Positions 45,745-55,591 of a stretch of DNA of 64,000 nt are shown piece by piece. Source of the stretch: Glaciecola sp. (GTDB lineage: Bacteria; Pseudomonadota; Gammaproteobacteria; Enterobacterales; Alteromonadaceae); contig JAQXDG010000081.1 in NCBI GenBank assembly GCA_029251505.1, positions 48,758 to 112,757 on the forward strand, given 5' to 3'. Each line of letters starts with the position of its first letter. Position 1 is the stretch's first letter. The position numbers were made by a program, and so were the translations under genes. The notes under the pieces are model-generated. The model saw nothing but the letters and a program-made list of their open reading frames with translations, ran no database searches and was not told where the DNA came from.

Positions 45745-47279
45745 TCACTGCCTAAGAAAAATTGATAAGCAGCGTTGCCTGTATGCTCTTGGTACGTATA
45801 ACCAAGGGCATGTAAGTGCTCTTCAAAATCTGCGCTTAAATACTCTGGTAAATCAAAACCAACTAACACTAGCCCTTCAGCCGCGCCATGGTTACGATAA
45901 TGAAAGAGCGTAATATTCCAACGCTCGCCCAACGTTTTCAGAAAGTGCATTAATGCGCCTGGATATTCTGGGAACTCAAAGCCAAATACGCGCTCTGCAA
46001 TCGCCACCGGCGGCTTTCCACCCACCATATGTCGGATGTGCAGTTTTGCTAATTCATCATTAGATAAATCAATCGCTTCATAACCATTTTCCGCTAAGGT
46101 CGCCGTCAGCTCGGCATACTCTTCTAGCCCGCGTTTGAGTTTAACACCGACAAAGACATAAGCTTGTTGGGCATTGGCGAACCGGTAATTAAACTCGGTA
46201 ATATTGATCCCACCTAACACTTCACAAAAGCGTTTAAACGAACCGGTGACTTCAGGTATTTTAACCGCAAATACCGCTTCTTTTCGTTCACCCAATTCAC
46301 AGCGCTCAGACACATAACGCAACGTATGGAAATTAATATTCGCACCACATAAAATCCCACCAAAATGATGCCCAGTGACTTTATGCGTTTGACAATATTG
46401 ACGGATACCAGCAATCGATAATGCGCCCGCAGGTTCAGCGATCACACGTGTATCATCAAAAATATCTTTTATGGCTGCACAGATCTCATCATTACTTACC
46501 GTGATAACTTCATCAACATATTGCTGACATAAACGGAATGTTTCAGTGCCAATGGTTTTCACTGCCACACCGTCAGCAAAAATACCAACCATCGGTAATG
46601 TAACCGGCTCTCCGGCTGCTAAAGCGGCTTTTAGGCAAGCTGATTCTTCTGATTCTACTGCGATAATTTTGATTTCGGGTTTCAGTTGCTTAACATAAAC
46701 TGCAATCCCTGCGGCTAAACCGCCCCCACCTACCGCTACAAATAATGTATCTAAATCCGGTTGTTGCTCTAACATTTCACGCGCAATCGTACCTTGCCCC
46801 GCAATCACATCAGGATCATCAAATGGCGGAATGTACGTTAACCCCCGCTCCGCACATAATGCTTGAGCGTACTTAGATGCAGTATCAAAACTCGTTCCAT
46901 GTTGCACGATTTCAACCCACTTACCACCGAAGCGACGCACCGCATCCACTTTAATATCAGGAGTGGTTTCTGGCATCACGATGGTGGCATGGATCTTCTT
47001 TTGTTTCGCCGCGTATGCCATACCTTGCGCATGATTACCCGCAGATGCAGCAATCACACCCTTAGCAAGTTGCTCGTCACTAAGCTGGCTAATACGATTG
47101 TAAGCACCACGCAATTTAAAGGATTTTACAGGTTGCTGGTCTTCACGTTTCAAATAAATCTGGTTGCCAAGTTCACTCGACAACCGATTCATCAAGACAC
47201 AATCCGAATTGACTGCAGCCTCATAGACTGGGGCAAGCAGGATTTTCTTTAAATATTCATTGGGACTTACATGGCTCAT
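45741..47279 (-). CDS. ilvA: Biosynthetic threonine deaminase IlvA
   Basis: PLP-dependent enzyme converting threonine to 2-oxobutanoate, first step to isoleucine, and inhibited by isoleucine. The PLP lysine is in VKSFKLRGAYN, with AASAGNHAQGMAY as substrate loop and VGGGGLAAGIA as the phosphate cup. Two C-terminal ACT-like regulatory domains (about 330-415 and 425-512) are present, with FKRFCEVLGG and GALMHFLKTLGERWNITLFHYRNHG. At 512 residues it is the long allosteric form. Last in the ilvE-ilvD-ilvA operon. Confidence 0.97.
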   Translation of the reverse strand: MSHVSPNEYLKKILLAPVYEAAVNSDCVLMNRLSSELGNQIYLKREDQQPVKSFKLRGAYNRISQLSDEQLAKGVIAASAGNHAQGMAYAAKQKKIHATIVMPETTPDIKVDAVRRFGGKWVEIVQHGTSFDTASKYAQALCAERGLTYIPPFDDPDVIAGQGTIAREMLEQQPDLDTLFVAVGGGGLAAGIAVYVKQLKPEIKIIAVESEESACLKAALAAGEPVTLPMVGIFADGVAVKTIGTETFRLCQQYVDEVITVSNDEICAAIKDIFDDTRVIAEPAGALSIAGIRQYCQTHKVTGHHFGGILCGANINFHTLRYVSERCELGERKEAVFAVKIPEVTGSFKRFCEVLGGINITEFNYRFANAQQAYVFVGVKLKRGLEEYAELTATLAENGYEAIDLSNDELAKLHIRHMVGGKPPVAIAERVFGFEFPEYPGALMHFLKTLGERWNITLFHYRNHGAAEGLVLVGFDLPEYLSADFEEHLHALGYTYQEHTGNAAYQFFLGSD

Positions 47280-47280
47280 T

Positions 47281-49128
47281 TTAGATATCTTCTAGTTTAG
47301 ACGGATCACGAACGGCACCTTTGTCAGCACTGGTCGCTAACATCGCGAAATTACGCAGTGCTAATGACACTTTACGCTCACGATTAACCGGCTTGTATGG
47401 ACGTTCACGTGCTTCCATTGCAGTGCGACGAGCTTGTAATTCAGCATCATCAAGCACGACATTCATGGTACGGTTTGGAATATCAATCGCAATCATATCG
47501 CCTTCTTCGACCAAGGCTAAACCACCGCCACTGGCTGCTTCAGGAGAACAATGACCAATCGATAAACCCGACGTGCCTCCGGAGAAACGACCATCGGTAA
47601 TTAATGCACAAGCAGCACCTAAACCTTTCGATTTAAGATAGGTTGTTGGATAGAGCATTTCTTGCATGCCTGGTCCGCCTCGAGGGCCTTCATAACGAAT
47701 GACAACCACATCACCGGCGACGACTTCATCCGCTAAAATAGCATTAACAGCATCATCTTGTGATTCATAGACGCGTGCTGGACCGGTAAATTTATGAATA
47801 GACTCATCTACACCTGCCGTTTTAACAATACAGCCATTTTCGGCTAAGTTACCAAACAAGACGGCAAGACCACCTTCTACACTATAGGCGTGCTCAATAC
47901 TACGAATACACCCGTTTTCACGGTCACTATCACTTTCATCCCAGCGACAGCTTTGACTAAACGCTTGTGTTGTACGAATGCCCGCTGGCCCTGCTCGGTA
48001 GAATTTGTCTGCTTCAGGATTATCACGCGTGATATCCATCGACGCGATAACCTCTGCGACGGTACCACCGGCAACGTGTTGCGAATCTCCGTGTAATAAA
48101 CCGGCTTTATTTAATTCATTCAAGATCCCCATAACACCACCGGCACGATGCACATCTTCCATATGATATTTAGGGGTTGAAGGAGCTACTTTACAAAGAT
48201 GCGGGACTTTACGCGATAAACGATCAATATCATCCATCGTGAAATCAATTTCACCTTCAATTGCTGCAGCTAATAAATGCAAAATAGTATTGGTCGAGCC
48301 ACCCATCGCAATATCTAAGCTCATGGCATTTTCAAACGCATTAAAGTTTGCAATATTACGTGGCAAAATACTTTCATCATCATCGCCATAATAGCGTTGA
48401 CATAATTTAACGATTTCTTGACCGGCACGAATAAATAACTGCTCACGATCGGAATGCGTTGCCAACATTGAGCCATTGCCTGGTAGTGATAATCCTAACG
48501 CTTCGGTCAAACAGTTCATCGAGTTGGCAGTAAACATGCCAGAACACGACCCACATGTAGGACACGCTGAGCGCTCAATCTCGTCCGAATCTGCATCAGA
48601 AATATTATCATCCGCACCCGCAACCATTGCATCGACTAAGTCTAGTTTGATGATTTGATCAGACAGCGTGGTTTTGCCCGCTTCCATTGGTCCACCAGAA
48701 ACAAAAATAACCGGTACGTTTAAGCGCATCGCTGCCATTAACATCCCTGGGGTAATTTTGTCACAGTTTGAGATACAAACAATCGCATCAGCACAATGTG
48801 CATTCACCATGTATTCAACAGAATCGGCGATGATTTCTCGCGAAGGCAAGCTATAAAGCATACCTGCATGCCCCATCGCAATGCCATCATCAACCGCAAT
48901 GGTATTGAATTCTTTGGCGACACCACCGGCCGCTTCAATGCTACGAGCAACCAGTTGACCCATGTCTTTTAAATGCACATGACCCGGTACAAATTGTGTA
49001 AATGAATTGGAAACCGCAATAATTGGCTTCCCAAAATCACTGTCTTTCATTCCTGTGGCTCGCCACAAGGCACGAGCACCAGCCATATTACGGCCTTGAG
49101 TGGTCGTTGCTGAACGAAGTCTTGGCAT
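47281..49128 (-). CDS. ilvD: Dihydroxy-acid dehydratase IlvD
   Basis: Iron-sulfur enzyme dehydrating 2,3-dihydroxy acids in isoleucine and valine synthesis. Cluster ligands are in [28 protein letters not shown], and an upstream Cys. [14 protein letters not shown] and [22 protein letters not shown] are diagnostic C-terminal motifs. At 615 residues it matches E. coli IlvD (616). It lies 1 base before ilvA and 43 bases after ilvE on the minus strand, so they form an operon. Confidence 0.98.
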   Translation of the reverse strand: MPRLRSATTTQGRNMAGARALWRATGMKDSDFGKPIIAVSNSFTQFVPGHVHLKDMGQLVARSIEAAGGVAKEFNTIAVDDGIAMGHAGMLYSLPSREIIADSVEYMVNAHCADAIVCISNCDKITPGMLMAAMRLNVPVIFVSGGPMEAGKTTLSDQIIKLDLVDAMVAGADDNISDADSDEIERSACPTCGSCSGMFTANSMNCLTEALGLSLPGNGSMLATHSDREQLFIRAGQEIVKLCQRYYGDDDESILPRNIANFNAFENAMSLDIAMGGSTNTILHLLAAAIEGEIDFTMDDIDRLSRKVPHLCKVAPSTPKYHMEDVHRAGGVMGILNELNKAGLLHGDSQHVAGGTVAEVIASMDITRDNPEADKFYRAGPAGIRTTQAFSQSCRWDESDSDRENGCIRSIEHAYSVEGGLAVLFGNLAENGCIVKTAGVDESIHKFTGPARVYESQDDAVNAILADEVVAGDVVVIRYEGPRGGPGMQEMLYPTTYLKSKGLGAACALITDGRFSGGTSGLSIGHCSPEAASGGGLALVEEGDMIAIDIPNRTMNVVLDDAELQARRTAMEARERPYKPVNRERKVSLALRNFAMLATSADKGAVRDPSKLEDI

Positions 49129-49171
49129 AATATTTCTCTCTTTTTTTAACGCTAAATCAACAATCTTAAAT

Positions 49172-50104
49172 CTATTTGTAAACCGGCGTTAACCAGTTCC
49201 ATTTATCAGGGGTTTGGCCATTGAACAAACCGAAGAACATATCTTGGACTTCTTTAGTAATCGGTCCACGTCCACCATTACCAACCGCGATACCATCAAC
49301 ACTGCGCACTGGCGTGACTTCTGCGGCAGTACCACACATGAAGATTTCATCAGCCAAGTACATAGATTCGCGCGGAATGTTTTCTTCGCGGATTTCATAA
49401 CCTAATTCTTTTAATAATGTCATACACGTATCACGTGTAATACCGGGTAAAATTGCGGCTGTTTTTGGTGTTGTCATAACGACTTTGTCACGAATAACAA
49501 AAATATTTTCGCCCGCGCCCTCTGAAACATAACCATTCACATCCAGCGCAATCCCTTCACCATAACCATGGCGTCTAGCTTCCATTGAAATCAGCTGTGA
49601 AGACAAGTAGTTACCACCCGCTTTAGCGCCAGTTGGTAACGTATTAGCGGCCAATCGTGACCATGAAGATATGCCGGCATCGACACCGTGCTTAAGGGCT
49701 TCTTCACCTAAATATGCCCCCCATTCAAAGGCCGCAATACTGAGTTCGGTTTCTTGTCCAAAAGGAACTTGAATACCCATGCCTAGATCACCATAAAATG
49801 CGATTGGACGGATATATGCTGATTTTAAATTATTGGCCCTAATGATATCCATCGTGGCTTGATTCACTTGCTCAAGAGTATATGGAATAGTCATACGATA
49901 AATTTTGGCGGAATCAAATAGTCGACGGGTATGTTCTTGCAAACGAAACACACACGTTCCTTGATCGGGCGTATTGTAGGCACGGACCCCTTCAAACACA
50001 GATGAGCCATAGTGAATTGCATGCGTCATCACATGTACCTTCGCATCTTGCCAAGGCATGATGTCACCGTTAAACCAAATTTTTTCTGCTGGGGTTTTAG
50101 CCAT
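49172..50104 (-). CDS. ilvE: Branched-chain amino acid aminotransferase IlvE
   Basis: PLP enzyme performing the last transamination in leucine, isoleucine and valine synthesis. Fold-type IV motifs: [16 protein letters not shown] near the N-terminus, [13 protein letters not shown] carrying the PLP lysine, and [12 protein letters not shown] then [15 protein letters not shown] chose ATG 50104 ([13 protein letters not shown]) since AAGGA lies six bases upstream; the track start 11 codons earlier has no such signal. It has 310 residues, as in E. coli. First gene of the ilvEDA operon here. Confidence 0.95.
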   Translation of the reverse strand: MAKTPAEKIWFNGDIMPWQDAKVHVMTHAIHYGSSVFEGVRAYNTPDQGTCVFRLQEHTRRLFDSAKIYRMTIPYTLEQVNQATMDIIRANNLKSAYIRPIAFYGDLGMGIQVPFGQETELSIAAFEWGAYLGEEALKHGVDAGISSWSRLAANTLPTGAKAGGNYLSSQLISMEARRHGYGEGIALDVNGYVSEGAGENIFVIRDKVVMTTPKTAAILPGITRDTCMTLLKELGYEIREENIPRESMYLADEIFMCGTAAEVTPVRSVDGIAVGNGGRGPITKEVQDMFFGLFNGQTPDKWNWLTPVYK

Positions 50105-50467
50105 TGTTTTTCCTTTATCGTATACCAGCACGCGCAATTTTTTGTGAAATAACGTGCAAAATGGATTATCTAAACGTATTGATAATACACCCTAAACACA
50201 CTTTCTGATAGCGCAGGATGATAGTACCAACGTAATTTTTAGTTTGGCAAGTTGAGCATAAGCGAGATAATGTCGTATTCACTGATGCTTAAAATATGGT
50301 CACTGATAGAGCGAACGCTCCGAATGCATAGTAAGCCTGAATTTTTTATAAAATGCAACACTGATCGTTCGTCTAGTTTTTACTTTTTTCGTAAAATCCT
50401 GTCCTACCCTTTGCGTGCCTTTCTATAAGCTTAACTCATTACATAGTTTATCGATTAAGGATTTAAT
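50105..50467. other. Divergent ilvE/comM intergenic region
   Basis: A 363-bp stretch without a gene. It must contain the ilvE promoter on the minus strand and the comM promoter on the plus strand. I found no Ile/Leu/Val-rich leader peptide and no clear attenuator hairpin before ilvE. A short GAGCGAACGCTC palindrome lies at about 50309-50320, with no T-run. Confidence 0.5.
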
Positions 50468-52015
50468 ATGGCACTTGCCGTTGTTTATGCCCGTAGCGCC
50501 TTTGGAATAGAGGCACCATTAATTACCATTGAGGTACATATATCTGCCGGATTACCCGCATTTAACCTAGTCGGTTTACCGCATCGCAGCATCTCTGAAG
50601 CACGTGAGAGAGTCCGCAGTGCCATAATTAATTCGGGTTATACGTTTCCCGCCCAACGCATTACCATTAACTTATCCCCTGCGGATTTACCTAAACATGG
50701 CTCGCGCTTCGATTTAGCGATTGCAGTGGGCGTCCTCAGCGCAAGTGGACAAATCAATCAACAACATTTACATCATTATGAGTTTTTAGGTGAACTCGCA
50801 TTATCCGGCGAGTTACGTCATGTTGAAGGGATATTGGTCGCAGGTCTTGCGCTTCCTCCCGACAAAACATTGGTCTCCAGTCAAGCCAATCGTAACGAGT
50901 TAAGTGTGTTACCAAATATTAATGCGTTGAGTGCACTGCATTTACGTGAGGTCGTGGCGCATCTCAATAACACGCAAGCATTAATCCCAATAACGCATAC
51001 ACCGCAACCCGCAGAGGAGTATTTCCAAGGATTGGACTTTGCCGATGTCATGGGGCAAGCACAGGCAAAAAGAGCCTGTTTAGTTGCCGCCGCAGGTGGG
51101 CATAATTTACTCATGTATGGCCCTCCTGGCTCCGGAAAGACCATGCTAGCTCAACGAATTGCCACGATTTTACCCGCGCTATCACAACAACAAGCATTGG
51201 AAAATGCATCCATAAATAGCGTGGGTGGACTCAATGTTAATGCGTTATGGCGGCAGCGTCCGTTTCGCCAACCCCATCATAGTGCATCGATTCCGGCATT
51301 AATCGGCGGCGGAGTGCGCTTTAGCCCAGGAGAAATATCTCTGGCACACAATGGTGTCCTATTTTTAGATGAACTCCCTGAATTTACCGCCAATGCCTTA
51401 GAGCACTTACGACAGCCACTAGAAGCTAAAACGATTACCTTGGCCAAAGCACAATATAATATGACACTACCTGCTAATTTTCAGCTTATTGCCGCCATGA
51501 ATCCAAGTCCGACTGGGGATATTTATGATGGACGTAGTACTTATGACCAAAATATGCGGTATTTACAGAAGGTATCTGGACCGTTATTAGACCGAATCGA
51601 TATCCAGATTGAAGTCAAAAAAGTCAATCTCAATCAAGTCAAAAGCGTGTCTCTGCCGTCACTGGCTCCAGCCATAATTGAGCCAGAGGTCAGATCGGCA
51701 CAATTGAAAACACAGGTTATCGGCGCACAACGGATCCAATTTAACCGGCAAGGAGTGTTAAATGCGCATTTGTGTCCAAAACGGATCAACGAATTTTGTA
51801 TCTTAAACACGCTGTCTGAGGACTTTCTCGGCTGTGCAATTGAAGAGCTGGGGTTAACAGCAAGGGTTTATCATCGTGTGTTAAAAGTCTCACGCACGCT
51901 TGCAGATTTAGACACATCAGATTCAATTGAATTACCGCATATTCAGATGGCGTTAAGTTACCGAGCATTTGATCGGTTTGTACACCATTACGCTCGTCAT
52001 GAACAGCTTTTGTAG
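50468..52015 (+). CDS. comM: YifB/ComM family Mg-chelatase-like AAA+ ATPase
   Basis: Ring helicase of the ComM family, which speeds branch migration during natural transformation in Vibrio. The N-terminal half (about 1-175) is the Lon-protease-like ChlI domain (FNLVGLPHRSISEARERVRSAI and INLSPADLPKHGSRFDLAIAVG). The AAA+ core has GPPGSGKTMLA (Walker A), GVLFLDELPEF (Walker B) and RQPHHSASIPALIGGG. The C-terminal domain ends with a Mg-chelatase lid. An AAGGA ribosome site lies seven bases before ATG. At 515 residues it is normal. Neighbour of ilv genes, as in E. coli. Confidence 0.94.
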   Translation: MALAVVYARSAFGIEAPLITIEVHISAGLPAFNLVGLPHRSISEARERVRSAIINSGYTFPAQRITINLSPADLPKHGSRFDLAIAVGVLSASGQINQQHLHHYEFLGELALSGELRHVEGILVAGLALPPDKTLVSSQANRNELSVLPNINALSALHLREVVAHLNNTQALIPITHTPQPAEEYFQGLDFADVMGQAQAKRACLVAAAGGHNLLMYGPPGSGKTMLAQRIATILPALSQQQALENASINSVGGLNVNALWRQRPFRQPHHSASIPALIGGGVRFSPGEISLAHNGVLFLDELPEFTANALEHLRQPLEAKTITLAKAQYNMTLPANFQLIAAMNPSPTGDIYDGRSTYDQNMRYLQKVSGPLLDRIDIQIEVKKVNLNQVKSVSLPSLAPAIIEPEVRSAQLKTQVIGAQRIQFNRQGVLNAHLCPKRINEFCILNTLSEDFLGCAIEELGLTARVYHRVLKVSRTLADLDTSDSIELPHIQMALSYRAFDRFVHHYARHEQLL

Positions 52016-52052
52016 GATGTTACTTGCTCTGCACGACTTATCCAATAGCGCC

Positions 52053-52916
52053 TTACAAATCAAACATGGCGTGGATTTTAGGTTCATGTTGATTGGCTTT
52101 CAGGCAACACAGACCTATTTGGTATGATTCAATATCATCAATAGTAATAGCGGTCACTTGATTCAATAACGATGAACTATTTAATACAATTGTCGGGACA
52201 ATACCAATGCCAAAGCCTAGCGCAACCATACTAACAATGGCTTCATTGCCTCCAACAGAGGCATATACCTTGGGTCGAATGCTATGCTCTGCAAACCAGT
52301 GATGAACGATGCGCTTTGACGGCCCACTTTCTGGCATAATGATTTGATGCTGGCTCCACTTGATCTGCTTAAGGCGCGTGATCCCTAGGCTTTTTGGCAC
52401 TATTAAGACTAACGGTACCGTATCAATCGCTTTGAATTTAATATCATGATGCATTTGCGGGGTTTGAATAGAGATCGCCACATCTGCTTGACCTTCTAAT
52501 ACTTTATTTATCGAGAGCGCCGGATCGCCCGTCACTAATTTAATATCTACCTGGGGATGTAATGCCCGATAGTTATTAAGCATTGCCGGTAAATGAGAGT
52601 GTGCTGCAGTGACCGAACAATATACGCTTAATTCACCATTCAGCTGTTGCTCTTGTTGAGCTAAATCAGATTGCAGCGTCTGCCAATTTGCGAGCGTCTC
52701 AGTGCTAAAGGTTAAAAATAATCGACCACTTTGCGTTAGCGACACTTCTCGATTATTTCGCTCAAACAGACGCGTGCCAACGGATTGTTCTAAACGTTGA
52801 ATGGCACGACTCAGCGTTGAAGGGGTAATAAACATCGCTTGTGCCGTTTGACCAAAATGTAACGATTGCGCTAAATGATTGAACATTGCTAAACTTTTAA
52901 TATCCACGGAAGTCAT
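52053..52916 (-). CDS. ilvY: LysR-type activator IlvY
   Basis: Transcriptional activator of ilvC responding to acetohydroxy acids. N-terminal winged HTH: SLAMFNHLAQSLHFGQTAQAMFITPSTLSRAIQRLE, nearly matching E. coli IlvY. Effector domain motifs include GELSVYCSVTAAHSHLPAML and VGGNEAIVSMVALGFGIGIVPTIVL. The track start is 20 codons too early. I chose ATG 52916 (MTSVDIKSL), which aligns with the family and has AAGGGG close upstream. It has 287 residues and is divergent from ilvC, over shared operators. Confidence 0.95.
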   Translation of the reverse strand: MTSVDIKSLAMFNHLAQSLHFGQTAQAMFITPSTLSRAIQRLEQSVGTRLFERNNREVSLTQSGRLFLTFSTETLANWQTLQSDLAQQEQQLNGELSVYCSVTAAHSHLPAMLNNYRALHPQVDIKLVTGDPALSINKVLEGQADVAISIQTPQMHHDIKFKAIDTVPLVLIVPKSLGITRLKQIKWSQHQIIMPESGPSKRIVHHWFAEHSIRPKVYASVGGNEAIVSMVALGFGIGIVPTIVLNSSSLLNQVTAITIDDIESYQIGLCCLKANQHEPKIHAMFDL

Positions 52917-52945
52917 CAACCCCTTGCCAAATATGGTTATTGCAC

Positions 52946-52968
52946 ATATTGCAATATAGTTTTGCAAA
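52946..52968. promoter_or_regulatory. Probable IlvY operator palindromes in ilvY-ilvC intergenic region
   Basis: ATATTGCAATAT (52946-52957) is a perfect 12-bp palindrome, followed three bases later by TTTGCAAA (52961-52968), also palindromic; another TTGCA occurs just upstream. Repeated TTGCA/TGCAA half-sites in an LysR/target intergenic region fit tandem IlvY operators. Assignment is by position and symmetry, not by tested consensus. Confidence 0.6.
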
Positions 52969-53113
52969 TATATCATTTTTCAATACATTAATCTTGCACT
53001 ATATTCACTACCAATCGTCACTGATTACCCAAATTAATTGCATACAATGAGAAAACTGGCTTGTATGTCATTCTGAGCGAACATTTATTAGCTTGAAACT
53101 TATAGAGAAGACA

Positions 53114-54598
53114 ATGGCAAATTATTTTAATACCTTACCTTTACGCGTACAGCTTGATCAACTTGGTCAATGCCGTTTTATGGACAGAAGTGAATTCGCA
53201 ACAGGTTGTGATTTTCTAAAAGGCAAAAAGATTGTCATTGTAGGTTGTGGTGCTCAAGGCCTAAACCAAGGTTTAAACATGCGTGACTCAGGCTTAGACG
53301 TAGCATATGCATTACGTCAAGCAGCTATCGATGAAAAGCGTGAATCATTCCAACGTGCATCTGATAATGGTTTCGTTGTTGGCACTTACCAGGACTTAAT
53401 TCCTACTGCTGATATCGTGTATAACCTTACTCCAGATAAGCAGCATGCATCAGTTGTTGAAGCTGTTATGCCATTAATGAAGCAAAACGCAACATTATCT
53501 TATTCTCACGGTTTTAATATCGTTGAAGAAGGTCAGCAGATTCGTGAAGACATTACAGTTGTGATGTGTGCACCAAAATGCCCAGGTACTGAAGTGCGTG
53601 AAGAATACAAACGTGGTTTTGGTGTCCCTACCTTAATTGCTGTTCACCCTGAAAATGATCCACTAGACCAAGGTTGGGAAATTGCTAAAGCATTAGCATC
53701 TGCAACCGGTGGTGATCGTGCAGGTGTGCTTGAATCATCTTTTGTTGCTGAAGTTAAGTCTGACTTAATGGGTGAGCAAACTATCCTATGTGGTATGCAA
53801 CAAACGATGGCCATCCTTGCTTATGATAAAATGGTCGCAGACGGTGTTGATCCAGCATACGCCGGCGCATTGATTCAATACGGCCTAGAAGCGATCACTG
53901 AAGCACTTAAGATCGGTGGTGTAACGAACATGATGGATCGTTTATCTAATCCAGCCAAAATTAAAGCTTATGACCTATCGGTTGAATTGACTGAGTTGCT
54001 ACGTCCTTTATTCGAAAAACATCAAGATGACATCATCAGCGGTGAATTCTCTAGAACGATGATGATCGATTGGAGCAACGATGATGCAAACTTATTAAAG
54101 TGGCGTGAAGAAACGCGTTCATCTGGTTTTGAAAATGCACCAGTATACGAAGGTACCATTGACGACCAAGAGTTTTTCGATAAAGGTATACTCTTAGTTG
54201 CGGCAATCAAAGCCGGTGTTGAACTTGCGTTCGATGTCATGGTTGAAGCTGGAATTTTACCAGAATCAGCATATTATGAGTCACTTCATGAGACACCATT
54301 AATTTCAAACACGATTGCACGTAAGCGTTTATATGAAATGAACGTTGTTATTTCTGATACTGCTGAATACGGCAACTACTTATTCGCTCATGCAGCAATT
54401 CCATTAATTGCTGAACACATTATGCCTAAAATGACGAGTGAATACATTGGTGGTGGCTTAACGAATACTTCAAATGCCGTTGATAACATGCGTTTAGTTG
54501 AAGTGAACAAAGCGATCCGTGAGCACGGTGTTGAGTGGGTTGGTGAAGAATTGCGTGGTTATATGACTGACATGCAAGCAATTATCGAAACCAACTAA
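53114..54598 (+). CDS. ilvC: Ketol-acid reductoisomerase IlvC, class II
   Basis: NADPH-dependent enzyme that isomerises and reduces acetohydroxy acids in valine and isoleucine synthesis. The N-terminal Rossmann motif is [23 protein letters not shown], and [21 protein letters not shown] follows. Two repeated knotted helical domains make it the long class II form (494 residues; E. coli 491). I chose ATG 53114 ([14 protein letters not shown]), which aligns with E. coli and has GAGAAG upstream; the track start is seven codons earlier. Induced through divergent IlvY. Ends in a strong terminator. Confidence 0.97.
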   Translation: MANYFNTLPLRVQLDQLGQCRFMDRSEFATGCDFLKGKKIVIVGCGAQGLNQGLNMRDSGLDVAYALRQAAIDEKRESFQRASDNGFVVGTYQDLIPTADIVYNLTPDKQHASVVEAVMPLMKQNATLSYSHGFNIVEEGQQIREDITVVMCAPKCPGTEVREEYKRGFGVPTLIAVHPENDPLDQGWEIAKALASATGGDRAGVLESSFVAEVKSDLMGEQTILCGMQQTMAILAYDKMVADGVDPAYAGALIQYGLEAITEALKIGGVTNMMDRLSNPAKIKAYDLSVELTELLRPLFEKHQDDIISGEFSRTMMIDWSNDDANLLKWREETRSSGFENAPVYEGTIDDQEFFDKGILLVAAIKAGVELAFDVMVEAGILPESAYYESLHETPLISNTIARKRLYEMNVVISDTAEYGNYLFAHAAIPLIAEHIMPKMTSEYIGGGLTNTSNAVDNMRLVEVNKAIREHGVEWVGEELRGYMTDMQAIIETN

Positions 54599-54612
54599 AA
54601 CAGATTATATCG

Positions 54613-54630
54613 CGTTGTGCTAGCACAACG
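54613..54630. repeat. Perfect 18-bp palindrome downstream of ilvC
   Basis: CGTTGTGCTAGCACAACG is a perfect palindrome centred on CTAG, 14 bases after the ilvC stop and 44 bases before its terminator. It resembles the 20-bp palindrome after fkpA in placement and centre but not in flanks. Confidence 0.8.
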
Positions 54631-54674
54631 AGATGACCTTCTGTCGTTAGGTGCTTTACTTTAAAGCCCTTTTG

Positions 54675-54699
54675 CCCGGCCAATTTGGCCGGGTTTTTT
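54675..54699 (+). terminator. Rho-independent terminator after ilvC
   Basis: GC-rich stem CCCGGCC / GGCCGGG with a short AATTT loop followed by six Ts; ends the ilvC transcript. Confidence 0.95.
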
Positions 54700-55127
54700 C
54701 GTTTTAGCCCGTTGTTTTATCTGGGTGAACAATACTCTCCGACTCCACAATATGAGTGTTGCTATTTTGCAACGCTGCTATCACGTTACTTACCCCCAAA
54801 AATACTCAATTTTGTAAGTTAATAACGGCACTTTAGGTTAGAGATCACTGAATATCTAGCTTAGCGCCCCCCGCAAATCCCATCAATATCAACTGTGTCG
54901 CTAAATAGCAACACCATGAAGTAACCGCTAAAATAACTTATTGATTTTGTTGTATAAAATACATGGCATATAAAGTGCATTATGTGTTTTGAGTTGAGTA
55001 AAGTGTGGTACTAGTACCCTTGTAACCTGCTTGAAGCAACAATTAACTCAGCTTAGAGCAGGTTAACGCTTTTAACAGTACTTTCTCTATTTCACTCACT
55101 CAATCAATTTTTTAAAGGGATGTACAT
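54700..55127. other. Inverted-repeat-rich intergenic region and 5' leader
   Basis: No gene was seen. Inverted repeats include AGTGTTGC/GCAACGCT (54755-54776), ACTTAC/GTAAGT with an inner AAAAT/ATTTT (54788-54819) and GGTACTAGTACC (55007-55018). A -10-like TATAAA lies at 54953-54958. A transcript from there would have a leader of about 160 bases in front of the 113-codon gene at 55128. The largest hairpin is listed separately. Confidence 0.55.
55024..55064 (+). promoter_or_regulatory. Leader hairpin upstream of the 55128 gene
   Basis: AACCTGCTTGAAGC pairs with GCTTAGAGCAGGTT (14-bp stem, one G-U pair and one mismatch) around a 13-base loop. It lies 63 bases before the start of the hypothetical gene. 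No T-run follows immediately, so it looks more like a regulatory leader structure than a terminator. Confidence 0.6.
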
Positions 55128-55469
55128 ATGAACACAAATGAAATTACACGCTATACCCGGATCGGAGAATGGGTTTTTGAAGTCAAAATGGTACGTGCTT
55201 TAAAAGTACAAAATTATGGTGACCCATACACATCATGTGCTTCCATGACAATCAATGGTAGTGATCTGTATATTGATTCACAAATGACTCGTGACGGCGA
55301 TGATTTCAATAGAAAAGACTTTTTAACCTTTTATAAATTTTGCCAACAAATGGAAGTACAACACGCCTGTTATGACAAAATCAAAAATGGTGATCGTAGC
55401 CCTCGTAAAATTGAGATAATTCAAAGCAGCCAAGTTAAGCCGGTTGTACAGTTAGGAAAAGTTTCTTAG
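55128..55469 (+). CDS. Conserved-looking hypothetical protein, 113 residues
   Basis: I do not recognise a family. The ATG has an AAGGGA ribosome site seven bases upstream, and the reading frame is intact. The product is soluble, without signal peptide or membrane segment, with mixed strand-rich N-terminus (GEWVFEVKMVRALKVQNYGDPYTSCASMTINGSDLYID) and a helical middle (KDFLTFYKFCQQMEVQHACYDKI). Three Cys are present. The tail is basic. A long structured leader precedes it and a terminator follows. It is monocistronic. It may be a regulatory or stress protein, but nothing in sequence shows this. Confidence 0.75.
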   Translation: MNTNEITRYTRIGEWVFEVKMVRALKVQNYGDPYTSCASMTINGSDLYIDSQMTRDGDDFNRKDFLTFYKFCQQMEVQHACYDKIKNGDRSPRKIEIIQSSQVKPVVQLGKVS

Positions 55470-55565
55470 TCTACGCCCCCAAAATAAATGCGTATTTAGA
55501 TATTAAAGAACCCCGTTCAACAACAATAAAATCACACACACAAATATTCACTTTAGTTAGACATC

Positions 55566-55591
55566 AAGCCACAGTAAATGTGGTTTTTTTT
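55566..55591 (+). terminator. Rho-independent terminator after the 55128 gene
   Basis: CCACA / TGTGG stem (55569-55573 and 55579-55583) with a GTAAA loop followed by eight Ts. It is short but well formed, 100 bases downstream of the stop, and just touches the end of the converging MFS gene. Confidence 0.75.

Noticed and set aside
50105-50467. ilvL-type leader peptide and attenuator before ilvE
   Set aside because: Reading the minus strand gave only short peptides such as MLNLPN without runs of Ile, Leu or Val, and no hairpin with T-run.
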